Assembly (NCBI GenBank): GCA_002255025.1
Contig: NJEJ01000029.1
Coordinates: forward strand, 1-12,963
Source of the DNA: Candidatus Bathyarchaeota archaeon ex4484_135
Lineage (GTDB): Archaea > Thermoproteota > Bathyarchaeia > EX4484-135
Direction of reading: 5' to 3'
DNA: 12,963 bases
The notes beneath the pieces are model-generated. The model made no database searches. It had not been told where the DNA came from and saw only the letters and a program-made list of their open reading frames with translations. Positions 1 to 6,638 of the stretch are shown here, piece by piece; position 1 is the first letter of the stretch, and the number at the start of each line of letters is the position of its first letter. Both the position numbers and the translations under genes were made by a program.

Positions 1-1192
1 TAGCTAACTTCCACACGAGGTCCTTGATGGAGTCGAGTTCTGCCTCCATGACGTCTTTTATCTGCTCTTCTACCTCCTTGAGCTTAGTCCCGGGCTCGAG
101 TATGGCCTGGGAAGCAGCTACTAGAGGCTCGTCAACGGGCTTCCCTATTTGGCTCAAGAGCCACACATAGACTTCCCTCAGGCCCGGGACCTGGTCATAT
201 ATGGCCTTAGCCATCTGGTGCGTTAGGACGTTGTATATCTTGCCCACGTGGCTGACCGGGTTCTTGCCAGCTGCCGCCTCAGAGCACATGGGCCTGTTCA
301 GCGGTATGACGCCGTTCACGCGATTGCCCCGCCCCACCTGTCCTGAGTCACCGCTGTCGGCACTCGTCCCGAGCACGGTCAGGTAGACGCCCTCGAGGCC
401 CCTGCCGGGCCTATCGAGCACGTTTATGTTCACCTTGACCTCGGAGAAATCAAACTTGTCCTTGACGAACTCCTCCACACGCTCCAGCACAGCTTCCTTG
501 GCCCTGAAGTAAGCTGTCTCGTTCTCCACGAACCTGTCCACGAAGGCGAGGGCTATAGTCAGCTCCAACCTGTCACAGAGCCTCAGGCCCATTACCTTCA
601 CGTCCTCGCCCGTCTCGGGGAACTCCTTCTTGAACTCCGGCGAATTGATGAACTTCTCGACTTCAAGGACGGCCATCTCGGTCTTGCTCATGGGTGCGTA
701 GCCTACCGCGGCCGACGTATCGTTGGCCCCTATCTTCTCCCTCCTGAATATGTCCACGAGAGACGGCGAGCCCGGCTTCAGCTCGACCTGGTATTTCACG
801 TGCTCCTCTGGGTCCACGAAACGCATGTTCTCCCTGAACCAGTCCTTAGCGGCCTTAACCACTATCTCCTCGAGCGGTATGGCCTCGCCCTGGAACTCGA
901 AGGTGGCCCTATCACCGAAGACCAGGAGCATGGGCTTCAGGACCCTCCCGCCGCCGAACTTTATCTCTGCCTCCCCTGCCACGAGCAGCGACTTATCCAC
1001 GTTGTGGTGCAGTATGGTCCCGAAACGCTTCAGGTACTCACTGCACAGGGCGATGGAGACCCTGTCCATTACGGCATCACATATATAGTCTGGGTGGCCC
1101 TTCCCCTTCCTCTCGACTATCTCGAGCTTCTGCTCCTCTATGGGGGTCTGCTTCAGCTCGTCGACGAATAGGTTCCTTGTGGTCTTCCCCAT
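1..1192 (-). CDS. mat: S-adenosylmethionine synthetase, archaeal type (C-terminus cut by window edge)
   Basis: Makes S-adenosylmethionine from methionine and ATP in the cytoplasm. The reading frame is open from an ATG at 1192 to the window edge, giving 397 codons; the archaeal family (about 400-405 residues, distinct from bacterial MetK) suggests only a few residues are missing. Recognisable blocks are ERKGKGHPDYICDAVMD near residues 28-44, NDTSAAVGYAPMSKTE in the middle, and GTSADSGDSGQVGRGNR followed by AAGKNPVSHVGKIYN in the C-terminal half; the last two are hallmarks of the archaeal enzyme. The start follows a purine-rich GAGGGAGAG tract and a TATA-like box. It is divergent from the HTH-CBS regulator gene at 1364, with 171 bp between them. 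I see no frameshift or missing motif. The assignment is firm. Confidence 0.96.
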   Translation of the reverse strand, partial: MGKTTRNLFVDELKQTPIEEQKLEIVERKGKGHPDYICDAVMDRVSIALCSEYLKRFGTILHHNVDKSLLVAGEAEIKFGGGRVLKPMLLVFGDRATFEFQGEAIPLEEIVVKAAKDWFRENMRFVDPEEHVKYQVELKPGSPSLVDIFRREKIGANDTSAAVGYAPMSKTEMAVLEVEKFINSPEFKKEFPETGEDVKVMGLRLCDRLELTIALAFVDRFVENETAYFRAKEAVLERVEEFVKDKFDFSEVKVNINVLDRPGRGLEGVYLTVLGTSADSGDSGQVGRGNRVNGVIPLNRPMCSEAAAGKNPVSHVGKIYNVLTHQMAKAIYDQVPGLREVYVWLLSQIGKPVDEPLVAASQAILEPGTKLKEVEEQIKDVMEAELDSIKDLVWKLA

Positions 1193-1227
1193 TTTTCTCT
1201 CCCTCAAGGGGCCGGCGGGTGGCAACT

Positions 1228-1236
1228 AATATATGC
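1228..1236 (-). promoter_or_regulatory. TATA-like box of mat
   Basis: On the minus strand this reads GCATATATT, AT-rich in a GC-rich setting. Its centre is about 40 bp before the mat ATG, so a start 25 bp downstream would leave a short leader carrying the GAGGGAGAG purine tract at about 1197-1205. Promoter function is inferred from position and composition. Confidence 0.5.
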
Positions 1237-1255
1237 TTTTCGTTGTCCTAAGCTA

Positions 1256-1276
1256 TCTCAGAGATGCTTCCTGAGA
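1256..1276. repeat. Inverted repeat between mat and the HTH-CBS gene (candidate operator)
   Basis: Arms TCTCAG and CTGAGA (6 bp each, perfect) flank a 9-base centre. It lies about 20 bp upstream of the mat TATA-like box and about 55 bp upstream of the TATA box of the regulator, a fair position for a shared control site. Repeats this short arise by chance, so operator function is only a suggestion. Confidence 0.3.
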
Positions 1277-1331
1277 ATATAATTGCCTGATGCAGCTTAA
1301 CTGGGTTCGAGAGAAATCGTACCGGGAAGAG

Positions 1332-1338
1332 TTATAAG
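1332..1338 (+). promoter_or_regulatory. TATA box of the HTH-CBS gene
   Basis: TTATAAG lies 26 bp before the ATG at 1364 and is preceded by a purine-rich GGGAAGAG that could serve as the BRE. The spacing predicts transcription starting at or within a few bases of the ATG, that is, a leaderless mRNA. No Shine-Dalgarno-like tract lies before the ATG, which agrees. Confidence 0.65.
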
Positions 1339-1363
1339 GGACCCCAAATCCCATGTCTTAGGC

Positions 1364-1918
1364 ATGATAATCACAGGTTCCCTCATAAGGAAACTCAGGC
1401 TGGCGGCAGGGCTCACCCAGAGGCAGCTCGCTGAACTCGCGGGCGTATCGCAGGCCCACATCGCGAAGATAGAGCTCGGGAAGGTCGATCCACGGCTCTC
1501 GACCATCAACAGGATACTGGAGGTTCTCACCGAGAGGCTAGGGCCTAGGTGCAAGGACGTGATGACGAAGAACGTCATTTTCGTCAGGCCTGACGCGACA
1601 GTGAAGGAAGCGAGCGAGCTCATGACCAAACATGCCATAGACCAGCTGCCCGTCATAGACGAGCACGGGCGTGTGGTCGGGACCGTCACGGACAGGTGCA
1701 TAGTGAAGAACCTCAGCCCGGAGATAGCTAACGAGAGGGTGGACAAGATCATGGAGCCCCCCATGCCTACCGTGCCAGAAGACGCGAGCTTGACTAAAGT
1801 TCGTTTCCTGCTTGAGGATCATCCTGGCGTCTTGGTCGTGAAGGGTGGCGAGGTAGTAGGCATTATCACCAGGGCCGATTTGATAAAGACTGTCTGTGGT
1901 CAGCTCGAGGTAAGGTAA
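1364..1918 (+). CDS. XRE-type HTH regulator with paired CBS domains
   Basis: A predicted cytoplasmic transcription regulator of 184 residues. Residues about 4-56 form an XRE/Cro-C1 helix-turn-helix (LRLAAGLTQRQLAELAGVSQ, then HIAKIELGKVDP). Residues about 64-118 (DVMTKNVIFVRPDATVKEA to VVGTVTDRCIV) and about 125-177 (IMEPPMPTVPEDASL to VVGIITRADLI) are two CBS motifs forming one Bateman module. CBS pairs bind adenosine-containing ligands such as AMP, ATP or AdoMet, so DNA binding may be tuned by such a molecule; the actual ligand cannot be read from the sequence. HTH-CBS proteins of this size are common in archaea. The ATG is well supported by a TATA box 26 bp upstream. It is divergent from mat and followed after 33 bp by the DUF2148 gene, with which it may share a transcript. 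Confidence 0.9.
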   Translation: MIITGSLIRKLRLAAGLTQRQLAELAGVSQAHIAKIELGKVDPRLSTINRILEVLTERLGPRCKDVMTKNVIFVRPDATVKEASELMTKHAIDQLPVIDEHGRVVGTVTDRCIVKNLSPEIANERVDKIMEPPMPTVPEDASLTKVRFLLEDHPGVLVVKGGEVVGIITRADLIKTVCGQLEVR

Positions 1919-1951
1919 GGGAAATTAAGGCTCGATGGTGTCTGCGAGCCG

Positions 1952-2524
1952 GTGGGCCACTTGCCGGTGATTAGCTCAGATAAGGCCGAAGAAGAAGGGA
2001 TACTGAGGGCCGCAGAGCTGATGGCCATAGCGGCCAGGACGGCCCCTAAAGCCAGGGGCGTGGACGCCATAAACACCTCCATAATTTATGGAGACGACAT
2101 GGAGATAATAGCAGCAAAAATGGAGGAAATAGCTGACAGGACCGGAATGGCTTTCTTCAGGAGGGATGCTAATTGCCTAAGGCGTTCTAAGGCCGTCCTG
2201 CTCATAGGAGTCATGGGCTCTGAACCAAGAGGCCTCAATTGTGGTGCTTGCGGCTTCCCGACCTGTGATGAATTCAGGCATTATAGGTCTGAGAAGGCCT
2301 ACAAGGGGCTCCTCCGGGGCCCCAACTGCGTTATGGCCCTGTTGGACTTAGGCATAGCCATAGGCTCGGCCGTTAAGGTGGCCGCAGACCTGAACGTGGA
2401 CAATAGGGTCATGTTCACCATAGGGGTTGCGGCCCTCGAGCTGGGCCTTATGGACGCGGACGTGGCGATCGGCATACCGCTATCCGCCACCGGCAAGAAC
2501 ATATTCTTCGATAGGAAGGGATAA
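1952..2524 (+). CDS. DUF2148 ferredoxin-like domain protein of unknown function
   Basis: A conserved archaeal and anaerobe family with no established reaction that I know of. From the first GTG it has 190 residues. Cysteines lie at 75, 97, 100, 105 and 126; the last four are spaced C-x2-C-x4-C-x20-C in LNCGACGFPTCDEF and GPNCVM, resembling the small FeS domain of RnfB-like proteins, so a 4Fe-4S cluster is plausible. The N-terminal part (ELMAIAARTAPKARGVD) is typical of the family. The start is uncertain. GTG 1952 is about 25 bp after a weak AT-rich AAATTAAGG and could be leaderless. GTG 1967 gives VISSDKAEEEG, which looks more like family members but has no clear ribosome site. The stop lies only 5 bp before gatE, so the two are probably cotranscribed. 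Confidence 0.85.
   Translation: MGHLPVISSDKAEEEGILRAAELMAIAARTAPKARGVDAINTSIIYGDDMEIIAAKMEEIADRTGMAFFRRDANCLRRSKAVLLIGVMGSEPRGLNCGACGFPTCDEFRHYRSEKAYKGLLRGPNCVMALLDLGIAIGSAVKVAADLNVDNRVMFTIGVAALELGLMDADVAIGIPLSATGKNIFFDRKG
2513..2520 (+). promoter_or_regulatory. Ribosome binding site of gatE
   Basis: The purine tract AGGAAGGG ends 9 bases before the ATG at 2530 and lies inside the last codons of the upstream gene. It supports translation of gatE as a downstream cistron and its start choice. Confidence 0.5.
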
Positions 2525-2529
2525 GCTCC

Positions 2530-4455
2530 ATGAAGCCCGGGAGCCTGAACTACGCCAGGTTGGGCCTTAAGGTCGGCCTAGAGGTCCACAGACAACTTGA
2601 TACAGCTGAGAAGCTCTTCTGCAGCTGCCCGACCGTCCTCAGGAAGGACGGGCCAGATGTAATCGTCATCAGGAAGCTCAGGCCGACGCAGAGCGAGGTC
2701 GGCGAGGTGGACAGAGCCGCTCTCTTCGAGTTTGAGAAGGGGAAGACCATAGTGTACGAGGCCTATTCGGACAGCACGTGCTTGGTCGAGTTAGACGAGG
2801 AGCCCCCGCATGAGCTGAACCGTGAGGCCCTTGAGGTAGCCCTCCAGGTGGCCCTCTTGCTCGGCTCCAAGCCGGTCGACGAAGTCCACGTGATGAGGAA
2901 GATAGTCATAGATGGCTCGACGCCCTTCGGCTTCCAGAGGACGTGCGTGGTTGCCTTAGGAGGCTCGATAGAAGTCCGGGGGAAGACCATACCCATACAG
3001 CACGTCGGCCTAGAGGAAGACGCGGGCAGGAAGGTAGCCGAGGACGCCGAAACGGTCCGTTATAGGCTCGACAGGCTCGGCATACCGCTCATAGAGGTGG
3101 CCACGGAGCCCGTCATAACGGATCCAGAGGAGGCCAGGGAAGTAGCCTTAGCTATAGGACGCATAATGAGGGCCACGGGCAAGGTGAAGCGTGGCATAGG
3201 GAGCGTCAGGCAGGACCTGAACATATCCATAGAAGGAGGAGCTATAACCGAGGTCAAGGGCGTCCAAGAACTCGACCTCATACCGAAGGTCATAGAGAAC
3301 GAGGTCCTGAGGCAGGTAAGGCTGTTGGCCATAAGAGATGAGCTCAGGTCAAGAGGTCTTAGGCCCGAAGAACTCAAGGCCGACTTCGTGGAAGCCACGC
3401 ACGTCTTCGAGAAAACGGCCTGTAAGGTCATTAAGAGGGCCCTTAAGGCCGGTGGCGTCGTCCTGGCACTGAGGCTGCCGAAGTTCGCGGGCCTTCTGGC
3501 CGAGGAGATAATGCCCGGCCATAGGTTCGGGAAAGAGCTATCCGATATAGCTTCTGCCCTCTCCGGCCTCGGGGGCATCTTCCACACGGACGAGATGCCA
3601 GCCTACGGCATAAGCGATGGAGAAGTAAAAGCCCTGAGGGAACTCGTCAAGGCTGGGCCAGAAGATTGCGTCGTCTTCGTGGCCGGGGAGAGGGAGAAGT
3701 GCCTTAAGGCCCTCAGAGCCGTGTTGGAGCGTGCCAGAGAAGCCCTGATTGGCGTCCCAAGGGAGACACGCATGGCACTTCCGGACGGCAAGACGAAGTT
3801 CATGAGGCCGAGGCCCGGTGCAGCCAGGATGTACCCGGAGACAGATGTCCCTCCCATAAAGATAACCCCGGATTACATAAGGGAGCTCAAGTCGAGGCTC
3901 CCAGAGAGGCCAGAAGAGCAGGTCGAACGCCTGATGCGTGATTACGGCTTGAGCAAGAAGCTGGCCTGGCAGGTCGTAGATGCGGATTTCCTGCCTCTCT
4001 TTGAGAAGGCCATTCGGAAGACAGGCGTCCCGGCCACCGTCATAGCGACCACGTTGACTGAAACGCTGAAGAGCCTCAGGAGGGAGGGCTTCGACGTATA
4101 TAAGATAACGGATGAACAGTTGCTCGAACTCTTCTCCCTGGTGGGCCGTGGTGAGACCTTCAAGGAATCCATACCCGAGGTGCTGAAGTGGCTCTGCCAG
4201 CACGAGGGCAAGACGGCCCGCGAGGCCGTGGAAGCCCTGGGCCTGAAGGCCATGTCGGACGAGGAGCTCAGGGCCGTGGTAGAAGCCGTCCTGTCGGAGA
4301 AGGGCGAGCTGGTGGAGAAGATGGGGCCGAAGGCCTTAGGGCCCCTCATGGGGGCCGTCATGAAGCTCGTCAGGGGGAGGGCGGACCCCAAGAAGGTCAG
4401 GTCGCTGCTCGAGGAAGCCATAAGGGACAGGCTCCCGGGCGGTGGGACTGCTTAG
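2530..4455 (+). CDS. gatE: Glutamyl-tRNA(Gln) amidotransferase subunit E
   Basis: The tRNA-binding, amide-transferring subunit of the archaeal GatDE complex, which converts misacylated Glu-tRNA(Gln) to Gln-tRNA(Gln) using ammonia released by GatD. At 641 residues it matches the usual GatE size and is much longer than bacterial GatB. The GatB/E catalytic core covers about residues 1-270 and shows GLKVGLEVHRQLDT, LFCSCPT, IQHVGLEEDAGRK, LGIPLIEVATEPVI and SVRQDLNISI. An AspRS-like GAD insertion, specific to GatE, follows at about 275-410 (FAGLLAEEIMPGHRFGKELS). The tail from about 480 is helical and YqeY-like. No GatD gene is in the window, so the partner must be encoded elsewhere. It follows the DUF2148 gene by 5 bp. 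Its TAG stop overlaps the pelA stop on the other strand. Confidence 0.97.
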   Translation: MKPGSLNYARLGLKVGLEVHRQLDTAEKLFCSCPTVLRKDGPDVIVIRKLRPTQSEVGEVDRAALFEFEKGKTIVYEAYSDSTCLVELDEEPPHELNREALEVALQVALLLGSKPVDEVHVMRKIVIDGSTPFGFQRTCVVALGGSIEVRGKTIPIQHVGLEEDAGRKVAEDAETVRYRLDRLGIPLIEVATEPVITDPEEAREVALAIGRIMRATGKVKRGIGSVRQDLNISIEGGAITEVKGVQELDLIPKVIENEVLRQVRLLAIRDELRSRGLRPEELKADFVEATHVFEKTACKVIKRALKAGGVVLALRLPKFAGLLAEEIMPGHRFGKELSDIASALSGLGGIFHTDEMPAYGISDGEVKALRELVKAGPEDCVVFVAGEREKCLKALRAVLERAREALIGVPRETRMALPDGKTKFMRPRPGAARMYPETDVPPIKITPDYIRELKSRLPERPEEQVERLMRDYGLSKKLAWQVVDADFLPLFEKAIRKTGVPATVIATTLTETLKSLRREGFDVYKITDEQLLELFSLVGRGETFKESIPEVLKWLCQHEGKTAREAVEALGLKAMSDEELRAVVEAVLSEKGELVEKMGPKALGPLMGAVMKLVRGRADPKKVRSLLEEAIRDRLPGGGTA

Positions 4456-5525
4456 CCAATGGGGAACCTGAGGAGTGCGGCCAATCCCCCAAGCGAGAGC
4501 AGGTTTTTCCCTGCCTCGTGGCTAGAGCCAATTATCATGACCTTGCCTCCCTTCTCCTCTACCTCCATCATCAGCCGTTCGAGCTCCATCCTCGTGGCTT
4601 CATCGGCATCTCTCAGGACCGAATCGGCCACGAGCAGCGTTTCCACGGCCCCGTATGAACATGCCTTCTTGACATCAGGGAAGCCATAGGCCACTCGTTC
4701 ATCTCCCTTCCCAAGCCTGGCCAAGAGCTCCCTGATGGCCTCTGACTCACGCGTTATTCTGGCCTTCGACAGGGCCTTAGCCAGAATGCCTGCCCGGAGG
4801 GCCTCATATATGCCAGATATGCCTCCCGTGGTCACGGCCCTGACGGACACCACGGCCTTCGCCAACTCCGGCTCCCTTGACCTTAGGAGACCCATGAGCA
4901 AGTCCCTCTCGAGCGATGGCCCTATGACGGCCACCGGCTTCCTGTGGGCTTCCCAAGAACTCTTGAGGGCCGATAGGGCTTCCATCAGGAAGGGCCTCAG
5001 GGCTTCTTCTCTCGATGGGGCATCCGTGCTCTTGGCCAGGGTATTCCTCCCCTCAGCCAGCACCTCGACATCTCGCATGCCCACGAGGGCCACGCAGTAC
5101 TCCTCATCGTCCAAGCAGGCTACTATGAGGGGCTTTGGCTTCGGCGAGCACGCCCTCTTCAGCATACGGACCTGATACTGAGCCCACCGCTCCTTCCTGA
5201 GTTCGATCGGGAGGCCGGGCTTTATGTTGAGCGTGTGGTGCTTGCCGATCTCGTCCTCGAACTCCGATGGTGCCTCCCTTATGGTCCCGAGGAGCCTCAA
5301 CCGGCCCATCAGGATATCGAGGGCCTTCTTCTCGACCTGCACGGCCAGGCTGACGGAAACCCTCTTGCCCCTTGACTTCGCTCCTTCTACACGCCTCTCC
5401 CTCCTCGTCCTAGCCTTCACGAGGTCCCCGGGCTCTACCACCACGTAGAGGACCCAGAGGTCGTCTAGGTCCTCTGGGAGCAAGACAGCTATGCCGTGCT
5501 TCCCATCCCACTTGAGCAACCTCAA
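4452..5525 (-). CDS. pelA: Pelota (Dom34/aPelota), mRNA surveillance and ribosome rescue factor
   Basis: An eRF1 paralogue that enters the A site of stalled ribosomes and, with ABCE1 and aEF1A, splits them. Its 357 residues match archaeal pelota. Domain 1 (about 1-130) contains LLPEDLDDLWVLYVVVEPGD and GKHHTLNIKPG. The central eRF1-like domain (about 130-255) lacks the peptide-release GGQ, as expected. Domain 3 (about 260-357) contains DVKKACSYGAVETLLVADSV and ends with GGKVMIIGSSHEAGK and LGGLAALLRF. The start is a TTG at 5525, giving MRLLKWDGKHG in line with family starts; GAGGCGGTG at 5533-5541 places a GGTG 7 bases upstream. A TATA-like box suggests its own promoter, although the LEA14-type gene lies 58 bp upstream on the same strand. 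Its TAA stop overlaps the gatE stop tail to tail. Confidence 0.95.
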   Translation of the reverse strand: MRLLKWDGKHGIAVLLPEDLDDLWVLYVVVEPGDLVKARTRRERRVEGAKSRGKRVSVSLAVQVEKKALDILMGRLRLLGTIREAPSEFEDEIGKHHTLNIKPGLPIELRKERWAQYQVRMLKRACSPKPKPLIVACLDDEEYCVALVGMRDVEVLAEGRNTLAKSTDAPSREEALRPFLMEALSALKSSWEAHRKPVAVIGPSLERDLLMGLLRSREPELAKAVVSVRAVTTGGISGIYEALRAGILAKALSKARITRESEAIRELLARLGKGDERVAYGFPDVKKACSYGAVETLLVADSVLRDADEATRMELERLMMEVEEKGGKVMIIGSSHEAGKNLLSLGGLAALLRFPIG

Positions 5526-5560
5526 TCCTCGGCACCGCCTCCAATAGGGCCTGGCGGCCT

Positions 5561-5570
5561 GCTATATCAG
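5561..5570 (-). promoter_or_regulatory. TATA-like box of pelA
   Basis: CTGATATAGC on the minus strand is centred about 40 bp before the TTG start of pelA. A start about 25 bp downstream would place the GAGGCGGTG ribosome site just inside the leader. It is weak and could be chance; readthrough from the upstream gene is the alternative. Confidence 0.35.
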
Positions 5571-5583
5571 CCCTGGCCAGGCC

Positions 5584-6516
5584 TTACGGGTAGCTCATGG
5601 CCTCTAAGAGGTCCGTCTGTATCGTGAAGGACCTCTCGTATATGGGCACTAAAATGTCGTTCTCGAGCACCATGAAGACGGTCACGTCCACGTCCGATTC
5701 CTCGCCGTTCCCGACGTGCGATACCCACCAATCGTCGAGCAGCGTGTTGTTTATGTATGTGTAGACCAACACCCACTTCATCTCGTGAGGCCCGAGGATG
5801 AGATTGGCCATGGGCTGTTCTCCCTCAGCTATGGTGAGGTCGTTCACGACGGCTACATACTTCATGCGTGATATGGCGATCGGGAACGGATTGGGGTTGT
5901 AGAGCGTTATGTTGTGGATGAGCTGCGTGGTCTCGTTCGTCACGGTGCCCCAGCTCGTGTCGACCTGCTTGACGGTCACCAGGGTTTGCCCGTTGACCGT
6001 TATGTTGTATTCCTCGTGTATATCGAGCCTTTCCTCGAGGGGTGGCTCGGGCCTGTAGTCCTTAGAGAAGCTTATCGGGACGTTCAGGGTGAGGCCGAAG
6101 GCCTTGACAACGGCTTGTGCTTCTACCTCGAGGTGGAGGTTCTCGTTGTTCGTCACGTAGCTGACCCAGAGGTCCGGTATCTTCGTGTTGTCTATGAAGG
6201 TCCTGACCCTTATGGTGGCGTTGCTCTTGGGCTCTATACGGGCTGGCTCGACGAGGTGGCCCACGGCTATCCTGATGTCGTTCACGTATACCTCATACGT
6301 GAGGCTCTCCACGGTGGCCGAGTAACCACCTGGGTTGTATATGATTATGGTGCTCCTTATCTCCGTGACGGTCTCGTTCACCACCCCCCACTCGTGCCAG
6401 GTGGCCTTGAGCTCCGGGACGGCCAACTTGCCTCCTGAGAAGAACGTGTTATAGCTCCACCCAGCGGCAAGGGCCAACAGGCCAATGATGGCGGCCATCA
6501 CTATGGCCTTCTTCAA
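5584..6516 (-). CDS. Membrane-anchored protein with two tandem LEA14/WHy-like domains
   Basis: A predicted cell-surface protein of 310 residues; no enzymatic role is visible. Residues about 4-22 (AIVMAAIIGLLALAAG) form a hydrophobic signal anchor. The rest reads as two copies of one beta-rich domain, at about 40-150 and 175-305. Matching elements are IYNPGGYSATVESLTYEV with LYNPNPFPIAISRMKYVA, VNDIRIAVG with VNDLTIAEG, and IPDLWVSYV with LDDWWVSHV. The NPNPFPI pattern is the signature of LEA_2 (LEA14, WHy) domains, linked to desiccation or stress proteins in plants and found as single or tandem modules in archaea. Six N-x-S/T sequons fit an exported, glycosylated protein. The start is TTG 6516, preceded by a GGTGGTGG tract. 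It is divergent from polB and upstream of pelA. Confidence 0.85.
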   Translation of the reverse strand: MKKAIVMAAIIGLLALAAGWSYNTFFSGGKLAVPELKATWHEWGVVNETVTEIRSTIIIYNPGGYSATVESLTYEVYVNDIRIAVGHLVEPARIEPKSNATIRVRTFIDNTKIPDLWVSYVTNNENLHLEVEAQAVVKAFGLTLNVPISFSKDYRPEPPLEERLDIHEEYNITVNGQTLVTVKQVDTSWGTVTNETTQLIHNITLYNPNPFPIAISRMKYVAVVNDLTIAEGEQPMANLILGPHEMKWVLVYTYINNTLLDDWWVSHVGNGEESDVDVTVFMVLENDILVPIYERSFTIQTDLLEAMSYP

Positions 6517-6545
6517 CTACCACCACCCTATTGGCTCGTATTCCG

Positions 6546-6559
6546 GGCTTAGATAAGCC
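6546..6559. repeat. 14-bp palindrome over the promoter of the LEA14-type gene
   Basis: GGCTTA-GA-TAAGCC has perfect 6-bp arms. On the minus strand its core TTATCTAA is the best TATA-like element for the LEA14-type gene, about 38 bp before the TTG start. It may be a promoter plus operator, or a chance palindrome. Confidence 0.4.
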
Positions 6560-6605
6560 TTGGCTCCTCGATCATCTTAGAACCCTCTTACTGCCGCAAA
6601 CAACC

Positions 6606-6612
6606 TTAATAA
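6606..6612 (+). promoter_or_regulatory. TATA box of polB
   Basis: TTAATAA is centred 30 bp before the ATG at 6639, predicting a transcription start at or a few bases before that ATG (leaderless or nearly so). This supports ATG 6639 over upstream in-frame starts, which would place the box inside the gene. Confidence 0.6.
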
Positions 6613-6638
6613 CCCACCGTGCCCTTACCATCTCCGAC

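Noticed and set aside
1256..1300. Possible C/D box guide RNA (TGATGC and CTGA-like boxes) between mat and the regulator
   Set aside because: No proper RTGATGA C box, and the boxes have no guide-length spacing; the segment also holds promoter elements.
1303..1316. GGTTCGA, like a tRNA T-loop
   Set aside because: The flanks do not pair as a T-stem and no acceptor, D or anticodon arms can be found around it.
3538..4203. Long open frame (221 codons) on the minus strand inside gatE
   Set aside because: Antisense shadow of a well-supported gene; no recognisable domain and no promoter.
5572..5581. CCTGGCCAGG palindrome just after the LEA14-type gene, as a terminator
   Set aside because: A short GC-only palindrome with no T tract after it; archaeal terminators are T-rich, and such palindromes are frequent in GC-rich DNA.
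6531..6638. A 36-codon upstream extension of polB
   Set aside because: It covers the TATA box, has no ribosome site and is unlike polymerase N-termini; homology begins just after ATG 6639.
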